Origin: Trichosphaerium sp. ATCC 40318
Taxonomy: Eukaryota > Discosea > Flabellinia > Trichosidae
NCBI GenBank assembly: GCA_038496445.1
Contig: JALMLS010000579.1
Span: forward strand, 62,001-126,000
Length of the DNA stretch: 64,000 nucleotides
Direction: 5' to 3'
The translations under genes and the position numbers were made by a program. Below the pieces are notes generated by a model, which was not told the origin of the DNA, searched no databases, and worked only from the letters and a program-made list of their open reading frames with translations. This document shows, piece by piece, positions 1 through 12,300 of this stretch; the first letter of the stretch is position 1; each line of letters begins with the position of its first letter.

Positions 1-50
1 TTTCTAATTAAGTAAGTTAGTACGAAATTACTGTACACTACTAGTAGGGT

Positions 51-1864
51 CTACAGATAACAACACGTACTTGTGAGGGCGAGAGAAAATTTAGATTTTG
101 CACAAATCTGTGTTATCGCTGTTTTAAGTAATGCAATCTTTGTAGGAGTATAAGCATGCTTCCAGTGCCCAAGCCCTAGTTGTCCACAATCATTATTACC
201 CCACGCGTAGACGCTGCCAGATTCTACAAAAAAAACATTAGTTTTCCTTCGCGTATACCAAGCCATTGAGCTTGAAAGTATGAAGCCTCGCGCTAAAAAA
301 TTTGTGTACAAAAGTGATCACTTACTCGCTAATACCAAAGTGTGTCCACTGCCACAAACAATCTTATTAGCCTCAACGTCAGCGATTGGAATGAGTGTAG
401 GCTTCAACATAAATGTTACAGCACTACCCAAACCAAGGAAACCACCAGTTGAGCTGCCCCACATGTATACTTTATTATCGTCTAATCTCTCAATGAGTAA
501 CATCACCGCAGAGCCAGTATGGTGATTTTTCAAACAAGAAACCAAACAACGTACTTGAAATGGCACCAATACGTGTATCAGAAGATTCTTTATCAAAACC
601 AAGTGAGATACTGACTAGTTTTGTGTTGTTTGAAGGCAGAGAAAATCTCAACGTCTCCAAAGAATACCCAGATGATTTTAAAGAAGAGAAAGAACGTTGA
701 TTACCCCATAAATGTACTTCTCCATCTAATAACAAGTGAGCTGACTGATTTTAAACAATTTTGTTACACGTGTTTAGATATAAAACGCTGTGTCGTACCG
801 GCTATCGCTATAGTATTTTGGTCACTTGCATCAATAGCAGTGTATTTAATTTTACAAAATTCTTCTGGAAATTTGCTAACAGTGTACACTTTCTTGTCAT
901 GTGGACGGCCTAGTTTACCACTACGAGCATCTCCCCAACCATATATATCACCGCTAGCTATAACACCACGTGAGTACTATAAAAAGCGCCAAACAAGAGA
1001 CAATATGACACCATCACTAAAAAATGGCAAAAAAACACGACACCTCCTTGGGGAACAAAAAATACAAAAACAGAAAAAGTTAATGACAGTTCGTTCGTAC
1101 CTGTCAAAGCAACAGAATGTTCATTTGAACATCTTACAGATGTGAAACAAAGCGATAAATCAGTGTCTAGTTGGAAAAAAGATCCATTAATGTCCTTACA
1201 GTGTAGTTTATGCTTCTATCGATGAACAAGTAAGCAAGGCGTCACAAAATGATAAAAATAAAAAAACAAATCTCCAGTCGCGTCGTCTACGCCACTAAGA
1301 AGTTTCCTTCATTTTAAGGAATACAATTCATGTGTTTATGTACCTCTTGGCCAATACCCAACTGAGAATGAATATCCCATCCCCAGACATTTAGACTACT
1401 CCAAAGATCTCCTTTTTAGCATATTAGAATCACTTCTTTGGCATTTTTGATTTATGGTACCTCCAGAGCGATAACGCACGTCAAAGTCTGTAAAACACGA
1501 TACACATACCTATCAATGGTTTAGGGTAATTCGCAATTACTGTTTAGACCAAAATAGTGTATTTAGTCTGGAGGCATCACAATGCCGTGTAAATAGATGC
1601 TGGCGTACTCTGATCGGTGTATTGGTAATGTAGGACATAACAAGCTGGTAATTTGAGCAACGTTTACAGTATATATGGCCACAGTGCCTGCAATGGTGCT
1701 ATGACGTATCAGTACATTGTTGTACGCTCTCTATTTACCTTGCGTTTGAAAAGCCCAAATTCATCGTGACAGTGATAACAATTCTTCTGAGTACTATCTG
1801 GCATCCAATGGGAAGAATGGGTGGCAGGTGCACTATTTGCGATAGTTTTTGCAGGGCTTGTCAT
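51..1864 (-). CDS. FYVE zinc finger plus RCC1-repeat protein
   Basis: A spliced gene of at least five exons. The first in-frame ATG is at 1864. The N-terminal exon has a FYVE start (WMPD, then CYHCHDEF, near 1735-1810). The next exon (about 1600-1690) continues with HHCRHCGHIYCKRCS, the R-H-H-C-R core that binds phosphatidylinositol 3-phosphate. After this come RCC1 blades: WGWDIHSQLGIG (about 1330-1400), DIYGWGDARSGKLG (about 900-960), VHLWGNQ (about 690-720), VYMWGSSTGGFLGLG (about 425-475) and VYAWGNNDCGQLGLG (about 165-215), ending at a TAG at 51. FYVE domains place proteins on endosomes. RCC1 propellers act as exchange factors or scaffolds, and which applies here is unknown. Plant PRAF proteins carry the same two domains in the opposite order. 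Exon ends between 970 and 1600 are approximate, and an upstream exon is possible. Confidence 0.72.
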
Positions 1865-2449
1865 TTTCGAGCATACGTTACTTTGTATAACGCTTGTAGG
1901 GTGCAACTGAGACTTGGATACGTTGTTTTAATTCTCACGTAGAAAACTCACTTTTTTTCGTGTGTCGTGACACTGTTTGCAACTATCACAAGAAAAAGTG
2001 TTTTGACTAGTGAATATCGCGTTTTTAGTTGAATTCGGTTCGGGTATAGCGTTGTTGTACCAGAAGATCCGACAATGCTCGTTTTGCTCTCAAACGCTTA
2101 CTACAACGATCTAACACTTGTTTTGCCCTTTTTCTCCATTAAGAATTGAATAGTTTCCTAAATCGTAGTTGTACTGCAACAACAAGCGGAGTTTACCAAA
2201 AGCAGTTGTAACTGTTACAGTTAACCAGAACCCGTGCAAGTACTAGTAAAAAAAACCTGATATGAACCCACCTTTTATCTCTAACAACACCTCTTATGTA
2301 CACAAGGCCTTGACACTAACTGATTCCAACGTGGGACAAGCATAACAAAGGTCATTAAAACAGAACAAAGAAAAATAGCAATACGATCAAAAAACTTAGT
2401 TAAATCTTTTTTTTTCTAATGTGCATTATTAATTACTTTGTACAGCAAG
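1865..2449. other. intergenic, upstream of the FYVE-RCC1 gene
   Basis: About 585 bases between two minus-strand genes: the start of the FYVE-RCC1 gene and the stop codon of the 4CXXC-RAMA gene. It should hold the promoter of the first and the 3' flank of the second. No coding exon, repeat or RNA gene is recognised. An extra 5' exon of the FYVE gene cannot be excluded. Confidence 0.4.
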
Positions 2450-5400
2450 TTACAGAATTTCATTGTCATTGTACTCAATTGGAGCATCCCAACCTTCTGC
2501 AATACCCAAAGGGTCAACTTTTTCATTAAAAGAAAAATCCTGTGGAAAAAGATCCGTTGAATTAGACCTTCGATTGCTAGCATAAAAATCGTTGAATCCT
2601 TGATGATGATGTTGTTGTAAATCCATCTCACCAAGATGTTGTTGATGATGATGATGAACATCATGATGATGGTGTTGTTGATGATGAAGATTATTAGTCA
2701 TCGGAGGAGGAGGATGAGGTTGTTGTTGATGGTACATAGGCGACGATTGAACGTACCCTTGACTGTAATGTGGATGATGCCCATAAGGGGCTACAATGTG
2801 GTTGTGCTGCATGTTGTACGAGTGTTGTTGTTGTTGCGTATGTGTTGTGTATTGTACGTGCTGTTGTTGCTGCTGCGTTGTGTGAATTTGATGAGGATGT
2901 TGGTAATGGTGACCTCCGTATACAGACGTAGCAGTATGACTGATTTGCATCTGTTGTAAATGGTGTTTCGCATATTCCATATTATGAAACTCTTGAACAC
3001 GTCTTTGTTGATGCTGTAATGGCTTACTACCAACTTGAGCAATATTAAAGTTAGGATCAATAGCAAACTCAACAGTAGGAGAATGTGTAGACTCGCTATT
3101 AGTCTCTGATCCTTGAGCAAAGCTCAAATTATACTCTTCGTTGCTCATTGACTCTGTAGAGTCTCCTGATATAGTATCAGACGTAGCAAGCGGTCTTCTT
3201 TGGATAGACTCCGTTTTTATAAACTTCTTCTTACTTCTTGAGCCTTTTGTCGTAGATTTAGTTGAAGCGCTTTGTCCGTTGCTTCTTTTACTTAAAGAAG
3301 ACGTAGAACTTGCACTACGAGGTAAACTAGACCTTAAAGATTCTTTTGTAGTACTAGTATTACGACAATGATTTTGAAGCGGCTTATTCGTTTTTTCGTA
3401 ATACTGTGTTCTAAAACACTTCATAGGTTTACCAAGTGCATAAATAACATTCCAGCCATTGTAAGGACCACTATTTTGGTTCCTCGCTATAAAAAAAAAC
3501 GAGAATGAGTCAAGAAAGCCGAAAAGTTTTTTACCATTTTTGGACAAAAAAAAAAAAAAAAAGGAAAAAAATGACCTCCATACAAAAAGAGTTATCCTTT
3601 GTTGTCTATGACGTACATTGGGCTACATGAAGTGCAAAAGTCGATAGGCTTTGGTATTGCTCGTTACGCCAAGCAATTTTACCTGTAGCGAGGAGTATCC
3701 CCGCGTCTGATTCAGGTGAATCTTTTTTAAAGTACAGTTTCTCTTTCGCAGATAATAAATTCGTTTTAAGTAGGTCTAATAGTGTTACCCTTGGGTTATC
3801 CTTCTAAAATAATACATCATGTAAGTAAAATAAACCTTGTATTTAAAAATAAAAGGAGTTGAAAGGTTGTGTCGCCAAAAAAGACAAAAAATTTCCAAAA
3901 AAAGAGAAACGAAAGGGCAAAAAGTACGCACGGTTTTAGAACGACGCGACTTCTTTGTTACAGCTGCTTTACGTTCTTTAGTAGCCTTTTTAGGCTTTTC
4001 TGTTGTTGTAGTCCTATTAGAACTAGTTCTACGACGTTTCTTGGGTGGTTCTGAGTCTGCAATGACAGATGAAGAACGTTTCATTTGAGTTCGTTTTCTT
4101 TGTCGTTTTGGCTCAGGAAGAATCGCTTTAGTCTTTTTATTGACTCCCTTGCGCTAGTAAACGATAAGAAAAACAAACGAAAACGCTTTTGGTAAAACGT
4201 ACTGTGCTAACAGGAGAGCTTCGCACTGGTGAGCTTATATCGCCTCTTTTCCTTCGACAAAAAGCGCAAGAGCATAATCCACGACAATAAAGACATTCCC
4301 AATTATTAGGGTCAAGTTCAGATATATTCTCATGGTAGTGGCGATACAAGCAACCTTTGCAGTATTTCTTAGTGCATTCATTCTATAACAAAGTTAGACA
4401 CTATGTATATTACAACAATAATAAAAAAACCGATTGAGCAAGGCACCCAATACAAGAAATGACAAACAAACAAAAAAAAAATGAAAAGTTTTTTTTGACA
4501 GTTGCACAAAAGAGCGTACTTTATGGAACCTGGAGCAATATATTACGCTTTCATGCTTTTGTTTACATTGGTGGCACCACATTAGAACGTTTTGTTGCTT
4601 CTTTTTTACTGAAGCCTGAAAATACAAGTTAATACGAGTAGAACAATAAACCCCGATAGAATACGTACCTTACGCTTTGATGGTGCTGGTTTTACGGTTT
4701 TAGGCACGACTCGTGACTTTCGGAGTGGTTTTGGAGTAACACTCTTGCTACGTGTCCTGTGGGGTCTATCACTGGCATCAATCTACAAAAAGTAAGCATA
4801 CAATAACCTCAAAAAGCAATAAAAATACATGTGTAAATGAAAATCAATAAAACATGTAGATGCTAAGAAAGGCAACTATTACGCACGTCAATGACTTCAG
4901 GCCCTTTGTAGAATGCTTGTGGTAGCGGAGAATTCAATAATCCCCAATAACCAGACCCTGTTTAACGGTTATTAGCGAACTTAGCCTCAAACAGTCTTAT
5001 GCGCACCATGCTTAGCTGTTATAAATATATCTGTGCGTGTAGTGATTTGAGCATTTAGTGTAGCCCACCATGTTACTGTCCCTGGTTGGTAATTTATGAG
5101 CATGTACTAGGACAAACAAAAGCGTTCTTGGGCGAAAAACAAAAACAAAAAAAAGCAGGTAGTGAACATTTATCGTATTATTTTTGCGTTAGCGTACTTT
5201 GTCTGCCAAGGCAAAGGGAGTTCCAGTTGTTATTGACGTATGGTACAACGTCTTGTTTAACATGGTAAAAGCGGCGTTTATGTTCCAAACCAAGGTTAAA
5301 TAGTGCTGTTACTGCGACTTCAAGCCTACCATAAACGTTATATTGGTACGTAATGCAAAAAAGAGAAAACGGTTCGCATAGCGATAACTCAATCTACGCA

Positions 5401-5792
5401 AGATAAGGACAACTGCTTCGCGTAGCTTCTCGCGTCATTCGCTATTTTGAACCCACAAGTCCAGTTGATTAGCGTACCATGTCTTGTCTCTATGCTTGAA
5501 TGTACAAGTGGTCCCTGTACAAGTAGCACACCTGTATTCATACGCTTCATCGCCTGGACCAGGCAGAATTTTTATGTACTCCAGAGTAGCTAGGCGTAAG
5601 CGTCAGCGTTAGTTAACCAGGTGAAGTCAAAACGTCTTTTTGTTGTTTTTTGAATAAAATAGGGCAATCCTTTTGCCTACCATGTGTTACGCAGCCACAC
5701 TGGTAGCACTTTACGTCGCAAGTGTACTCTGTGTCGTTGTTCGCAGTTGTCTTGCCATTTATCGACGCCTCGCTGGTACTAGGTGAAGCCAT
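2450..5792 (-). CDS. multidomain chromatin protein: ASH2-like region, CDCA7-type zf-4CXXC, RAMA domain, His/Gln-rich tail
   Basis: One gene of about nine exons whose phases agree from ATG 5792 to TAA 2450. Exons 1-2 (5792-5450) carry paired cysteines (CYQCGC, then CATCTGTTC). About 4880-5400 resembles the forkhead-like winged helix of ASH2L: VTALFNLGLEHKRRFYHV, VVPYVNNNWNSLC, TWWATLNAQ, GSGYWGLLNSPL. A basic linker follows (4670-4790), then a CDCA7-like zf-4CXXC: WCHQCKQKH, CTKKYCKGC, WECLYCRGLCSCAFCRRKRG (about 4200-4580). After a second basic linker, 3600-3795 encodes VTLLDLLKTNLLSAKEKLYF, ILLATGKIAW and YQSLSTFALHVAQ, followed across an intron by NGWNVIYALGKPMKCFR near 3400-3480. That is the layout of a RAMA domain, predicted to read modified DNA. 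The rest is Ser/Lys-rich and then His/Gln-rich. CDCA7 proteins work with HELLS remodellers in DNA methylation maintenance. The chromatin-reader role here is inferred; the ASH2-like call is the least certain. Confidence 0.72.
2600..2920 (-). repeat. His/Gln trinucleotide-rich low-complexity coding tract
   Basis: Runs of CAA/CAG and CAT/CAC on the minus strand encode interspersed poly-Gln and poly-His in the C-terminal part of the 4CXXC-RAMA protein. The opposite strand reads as long Leu/Met-rich frames that are artefacts of this repeat. Confidence 0.85.
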
Positions 5793-6027
5793 GTGTTTAG
5801 CGAAGTGAGGTGCCCGAAGAACCCCTTTCTTTGGTTCTGTTTATTGAAAAGGTGACGCTAGTATCGTATGTGTATAGCGTAACGCTTCATCTGCAACTGG
5901 CGCTAAGTACGTTCAGTCTCGTAACACTTTTCGCAGGTCTTTGCTAAATTTGGTTAAGACTGTGCAGTGACCACACTTTTTTGGCCAGGTCCTAACACCG
6001 AAAACGCTAACTTGTAGCAGGTTTAAA
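5793..6027. promoter_or_regulatory. divergent promoter region
   Basis: About 235 bases between the start codons of the minus-strand 4CXXC-RAMA gene and the plus-strand reductase gene. By position it must serve both. No TATA box or other defined motif could be assigned. Confidence 0.4.
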
Positions 6028-7580
6028 ATGTCAACTGTTTGTGTTACTGGAGCTACTGGGTTTATTGCAAGTCACATTGTGGCACAGCTTCTCTCTGCAG
6101 GTATGCAGCATTCGTAATAAATTGCAAAAATGTGACACCAACAAAAGGATACAATGTTAGAGGCACAGTGCGGTCACTTGAAAGAAGTAATTATGGATTC
6201 TTGAAACAAATGGGAGAAAAGCATGACAACAGGTTAACACTAGGTATTTACGCGTCCTTTTACTAAACGGGCTAATCACGCAATAGTTGAGGCTGATTTA
6301 ATGAAGGTTTGCGCTATTATTGTTCTATGGTTCTATGGCGTAACGTAATAACAAGGAAAGCTCTTTTGACGAAGCTATGAGTGGTTGTGATTATTGCGTG
6401 CATACAGCCGCTGTGGTATCTTTACACTCATCAGGGGACCCTATGAAGACTATCATTGAGCCAGCGATAAAAGGTAACAAGACATCTACAAATGTCGCTT
6501 ATTTAAGTGTTGAATAGGTACTCTGAACGTATTGAAATCGTGTGCGAGAGCCAAAACGATCAAAGTACGGTGTCAGACAGAAAAAAAAATTAATCCATTG
6601 TTAGCGCGTTGTATACACATCTTCTGCAGAAGCAGTAATGTCACATCGTGCAAAACCTCCACCAGTTACTACAGAAGAACACTGGGACACAAAATGCACG
6701 CAATCTAGTGGGTAAGGCGCCAAAAAAAGGAAATTAATAAAATCCATATTTGATAATATTAATACTACATTAGCGCATACATTTACGCCAAGAGATTATC
6801 AGAACAAAGAGCTTGGGCGTTTGTAGAAGAAACTAAGGCATTTGAAATGATTACTATTTGCCCACATACTGTCCTTGGACCGATTCTTGGTGATCGTGTT
6901 GCCTTGTCAAACTCTGCTGTAGAAAGTATTCTATCTGGTGCTTATCCGCTTGTTCCAGCGTTTAACCTTCAAGTATGTGATGTAAGAGATGTAGCTCGTG
7001 CACATGTCTTGGCGTTATCAAAAGAGCAAGCAAACGGCCGTTATATCGTCACTGGTAAGTTATGAGTGTAGGTAATATAGTATCAACCTTATGCAGGTCG
7101 CCCTGAAACCCTTTCTGGACTTGCTGCCAGATTACAAAAGCTGTTTCCGACAAAACCAATCTCATCTTTGGTTATGCCAGCCTATCTTATGTATATGGTA
7201 CGCCAATGCAGTGTTCTATTTGCTATTGTATTAAGTGAGTATAGGTTGTACCTTTTGAGCCAAGGTTAGACATGGAAGATGTTACAGGGTTCATATTTTA
7301 CAAACCTACTTATTGTAATGATAAAGCAATTCGAGATTTATCTTTAGAGTTTACTGACATGGATGTAACGCTTCGTGATACAGCACAAAGTATGATAGAT
7401 AAACACTTGGTAAAGTACGTGCACTTTGCTGATAGTTTCGAGTATATTAAGAGGAGAGGTTATGGAATACCTAATTTTTTGTATAGGACTGCATTCCATG
7501 CAACCAAAGAATTTTTTTATGGCGCCATTGCTTGTATTTTTGTGTTGGTAGCTTGTGGGTACTATTACTATGTAATATAA
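6028..7580 (+). CDS. NAD(P)-dependent epimerase/dihydroflavonol-reductase-like enzyme with C-terminal membrane segment
   Basis: A spliced short-chain dehydrogenase of the extended type (DFR/CCR/3-beta-HSD-like). Starting at ATG 6028, the N-terminus reads STVCVTGATGFIASHIVAQL, a Rossmann TGxxGF(I/V) nucleotide-binding motif. Later exons give SGCDYCVHTAAVVSLHS, a TSSAEAV strand holding the catalytic Ser, and YIYAKRLSE, the YxxxK catalytic pair. These are followed by MITICPHTVLGP and DVRDVARAHVLAL, both typical of the family. The last exon ends with a hydrophobic stretch of about 20 residues (FFYGAIACIFVLVACGYYYY) directly before the stop, suggesting a tail anchor in the ER or another membrane. 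About seven introns, most with GTAAGT/GTATG-like donors. The substrate (sterol, aldehyde or ketone) cannot be told from the sequence. Confidence 0.82.
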
Positions 7581-7659
7581 AAAATTGTAAACACACGTTC
7601 AGACAGTTTAAGTTTTGTTTTTCTCTTTTTTTGTTTTTGAACTTAAGCGTGAACAAAGC

Positions 7660-9021
7660 ATGAGACTACAAGCTTCAGACGCTGTTAAAATGGATGGACC
7701 ATCTAGTAAGCGAGTTAAAACAGAAGAAACGCAAATGTCAGGTGTAAAGACGAAATTATTTGATATTATACCCAAAGAGGTGCCGTGGACTGTATTTTCA
7801 AACGATTATAACAGTTTTGTTAGTTCCTTCCGCTTATATTGAGAAACTTGACTAATAAACAGCTGAGTGTTACAGCACGCGTTTGTAAAGCATTCAGGTA
7901 ATAGCCAAACAACATGTTGCTTCAGAAGGCAATACGAAACGCTTTTTGCGCCAATTCTTGCCAATGACGTTACGTTTACAAAGCGTTCGTCATCATAGAA
8001 TGCAATCTCAAAAAACGCCAACCGACTTCGACTGAGTACCAATTTAATAGACTCCTGATATTCTATTCTAGGGACGCTACATACACAGAGTCCTTTTGGT
8101 GGACGTTCTGTCTTCCTAAGGCTAATTCAATAAGTTCAATAGGAAAAGAACGATGCGAAGGTAAAATTATTAGTTTCTGTTTTTTCTTTTTTTTTGTTCT
8201 CAGCTCCTACTTTTGTTTAATATCAACTTAGTAATGAAAAGGTTAACTATAATGGAACTACTGGATGAACAGGAATTGTCAAATGTGACAAGCTTGTGCC
8301 CAAATTTGGAGGAACTTAACCTTTCGTGTAAAAATGGAACAATAAGTGAGTTTTTTTTTTGAATAATTAAGTTTTTACTGCCTGTTGTACTTATTTGTTG
8401 CTGTAGCTTCTATAGACGCATTGAGTGACTATAAGCTTACACTACAGAAGTTATCTCTTCATTATTGTGACCATGTATCCGAAGAAAGTTACTTAACCTT
8501 GAAAGATTGCAAGCAATTACAATATTTGAGATTTTACCACTGTTGTACGCTTGATAATTGTCTTTTTTAAATCAACGCAACTCCATCTTCACAAAAAATT
8601 AGATATTGACATTTCGTATTCAACTCAGTAGCTGAAAATAATGAGAAAATCCAAAAAGCGTTTTTTTTGTAGACTACTTCGTGTGTTACTTACAATAACA
8701 CTTTTTTTTCTAGTGCATATCACGAATGATGTAGTGTATACGTTAGCAAAGAAAATAAGTTCTCTTGATGGGGTTTCTTACTCTCACTGTGCATCACTTA
8801 CACCAGAAGGGATGCAAAAAGTTTACACTGATTTTCCGCGTTTAAATACAATCGCTGGTGGCGCATTGGATGACTCTGATGATGAAGATGATGTAGAATT
8901 TGATCCTGATTGCAATTGGTATGAAAAAGATTATGAAGGTAGTGATCCAGATAGTTACGCAACTGACAATTCTGATGATTCTGTAAATCGTATTAATCTT
9001 GCTCGCTTGTACGAGGCGTAA
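7660..9021 (+). CDS. F-box/leucine-rich repeat protein with acidic C-terminus
   Basis: ATG at 7660. Removing the intron that starts after PKEVPWT (about 7792-7830) joins an F-box: LFDIIPKEVPWTFLPLILRN, then LTNKQLSVTARVCKAFR. The next exon (about 8070-8160) gives SFWWTFCLPKA, then LRR-like segments: LTIMELLDEQELSNVTSLCP, NLEELNLSC, LTLQKLSLHYCDHVSEESYL and LQYLRFYHCCTLDN. The last exon has another repeat (SSLDGVSYSHCASLTPEGMQ) and an Asp/Glu/Ser-rich tail. F-box/LRR proteins are substrate adaptors of SCF ubiquitin ligases. The target is unknown. Intron limits at 8160-8200, 8345-8405 and 8570-8715 are approximate. Confidence 0.68.
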
Positions 9022-9326
9022 ACCTATTTGTATTGCTTTGTATAACCTCAATGTGAATGTTTTGTAAAAATAATGATTTCAAGTAGAGTTAGTTTAGAAC
9101 ATACATTCAGTGAAGTGTGGAATTTACCAAACGCTGACTTTGGTAAAACTCATGCTGTAGCAACGTAGAATAACGTACGGGTTGTGAGATTTGCATATTA
9201 GCTTAGTTTTTGTATATTGATGATCTTTTAGGCTAGTATTCCCTTTTGATCCCAAATCGTTAAAGGTCGGTGAAATAACTTAATAAATCGACTTATACGC
9301 GATTGACGTAAATTGCAGACGTTTTT
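9022..9326. other. intergenic between two plus-strand genes
   Basis: About 305 bases between the F-box/LRR stop codon and the ATG of the TPR/ankyrin gene. Nothing recognisable is seen apart from being the probable promoter of the latter. Confidence 0.4.
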
Positions 9327-12300
9327 ATGCAAGACGTTGCCCAAAATGACTCAAAAGCTCTGGAACTGTACCAAATAGCCAATAATCTAGCCAGAACGAA
9401 GAAATTTCGCGAAGCAACAGTGTTATATTCTCAGATTGTAGAGCTAGACCCACCATACAAAATGCGCTTGGCCGCATATCTAAAGCAAGGTGCTGCATAT
9501 GGCCAGCTACAAGAGTACGATTTGAGCTTTTTTGTTATTTCGGGGAGTTAAACTCGCACAGGTACGACGCTGCAGGGGATTCCTACGATAACGCGTTACA
9601 AATTGACCCACTTAACGAAGACGCGTGGAATGGTAAAGGAAGCGCTCTTTGTAATATGTGTCAATACGAAGCAGGCTTTGTATGCTTTATGCAGTTGTTA
9701 AAGAGCAACCCTAACCACTTCTATGCATTAAAAAATCATAATATTGCTGTTTCTGCTTTACGTGCGTATAACCCTTTGAAATACGCGATAATTCTGACGT
9801 TGATGTATTTAGTAAAAGCACAGGGCATAAAAAGGGATTGTGTAAAAGTAGAATTAGGAGAAAAAGGCATGTTGTTTTTAAGGCGTACGATACGCTTATA
9901 TACCTGGTTAGAGAGAGAGATTAGTAGGTTGAGAAGAACTATACAAGAGTTGGAGTTAACAGCAGGATGTGAGCCTTCCTATGGTACAAAAAGAAACGAG
10001 CTTGCAATGTTTTTATTGAAGATTAATGATGTTTTTCTTGCTAGATTTGACACAAGATGTAAAACGTCGTAACAGATCGTTGACTGCTACTTCGTTGTTT
10101 AAAAAGCAAGTACGGAATGTAAGTGAACGTAAGGAATCATTGGCTACAAGGTAAGCGATATTAAGGCATTCAGAGTAGAACAACAAATCATTTTATTTTA
10201 TTGTTTTTTACTAATTTTCGATAAAAAAAGCAGTTGTTTCATGTGTTTGACTTTTTGTTCTTTACAGGGAGAACAAACTCAAAGTTCAGGTAGCTGATTG
10301 GAAACAGAAAGTACATACAGTTCGTCAGAGTGTAACTGAATTAAAAGAACAAAGACAAGTTGACCATAGAGAGCTTCTTACACAGAAGCAAAACTTAACA
10401 CAAGAAAAGAGATCTTTAAAGGAAGAGCAGGATAGGTTAAGAAGTCTTATAGATGATGAAACAAGGTATATTCAACGTGGTATAGAAGATATACATATAA
10501 AAGAGAGATCAATAGAAAAACTAACAGTAGAAGTGTCAGAAGAAAGGTAAAGAAAATTCCTTCTGTGTTTTTTTTTTGTTTTAATCAAAAATCGAAGTTT
10601 CTTAACCTCTGATACGATTGTGACTAGGAAGCATATAGAAAAACTGCTATTGCATCAAAACCAGCCGTTGGGTACATATATTTTGTTTCTGAAGCCTTAT
10701 GTAATACCATCTATATGAGAGTGTTAATTTTGTTTTTTAGAGGAAGTCCTTGCAACGAAGTTATTTCTTGGTGTAAAACAGCTCAACATCGCTAAAGTTG
10801 AGAAAGCACTAGAAGCTGGTGCAAACAAAAAATGTAGAGATCCAAATAGAGCAACACCACTACATCATGCAGCACGACAAGGTAATATTAATTAACGAGT
10901 GATTTTATTTGAAGTAGTGATTTCTTTGTAGGAAACATGGAGCTTGTTGAGTTGTTACTCAAATATGGTGGTGACATGCCACCGTATGCTTCTTTAAAAG
11001 ATAGTACTGGATTACGTGCTTGGCAGTGGGCTCAAAAGAATGGAGCAAGTATGAAAGTACGTTAGTTGTAATGCTTTGGCGAATGCTCCTTTTTTTTTTA
11101 AGCTATTCGCTCTAACTTTTTTTAAGGCTGTTGATTTGCTGCGCATTAAGTCTAATCAAGAAGAGTATGAAGTACGTGGTACTATGGAAAAGCTTCTAGA
11201 AGATATATACAGAGGATTTATTGCATATAATGCAGCATTCAAAGTGTGCAAGGAAACAAACTTAGATACAGTTAACTTTAAGTTAATATCACAAAATCAT
11301 TTCCGATATAAAGATGTTTTCTATTGTATCTTAAAGGATACTTATCTATACATGCATCATACAAACAAAGATAATATTATACCATTTAAGGCTTATAGTG
11401 AAGATCCTTTGGAGTATTATAGACTTAAAGATGATATACAGTGGTTGTATAATGACACTTATGCTTTGCGAATTAAGTCTTTAAAGAAAGACAGAATTGA
11501 GCCTATTGAGAAAATGATACGTATTATGAACTCACCTTCTGGTTCTAAATATGAAATTGGTACTATATTAAAGTACTTCAATGGTATTGAAGAGATGTTG
11601 AAACCATTTGAACTTGAAGGTATGTGTACTTTTTTTTCTTGTCTTTTTTTTTGGTTATCTTTCTCGCATCATTGTTTGTTGATTATTTTTTCATAGTGTT
11701 AACTGTTGCGAATGTACTTCACGCAGCACATACAAGCTTACGTAAGGGTAAGATTGTTCGCGCTTTAGTAAATACAAAGTCTAGAGTTGCAGAGAAAATA
11801 AAGTCTCTGACTGTACGCAGATATTTCACCTATTTTATTTTTTTTGATGAAGTATTGATTTTGATTGTAGTCCATGCAAACATATTATGCGCATCTTAAG
11901 CAAAGAATACATCACTTAAGAAGACTTGTAGATTATGATTCAAACCATATTAGCACTATAGCTGAGATGGCTAAAAAACGTTATGCTGATAAACCTACTC
12001 CTGTACCTTCTTCTGTATCATCATGGAAACAAAAAGGATATTCACCTTCTCCTGTGCGTATTTTTTTTATTTTTATTTTCAACACATTTAACGCTCTACT
12101 ATGTACTTTATACTTGTACGACAAGCTTGTCTTTGAAGCGTTTTGTAGAGGCGTAATTGACTAATTTTTTTTTGTTTGTTAGAAAAGAGTTATGTCTCCT
12201 AAAGCTCTTGCTGTTGCACAAACTTTAAAGGGATCTTATCGTATCTCTGCTGTAGATCGTAATACAAAGGTACCAGTAAGAGATGACCTTATACATAAGC

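Noticed and set aside
2636-3371. Met/Leu-rich plus-strand frames
   Set aside because: Antisense of the His/Gln repeat tract of the 4CXXC-RAMA gene.
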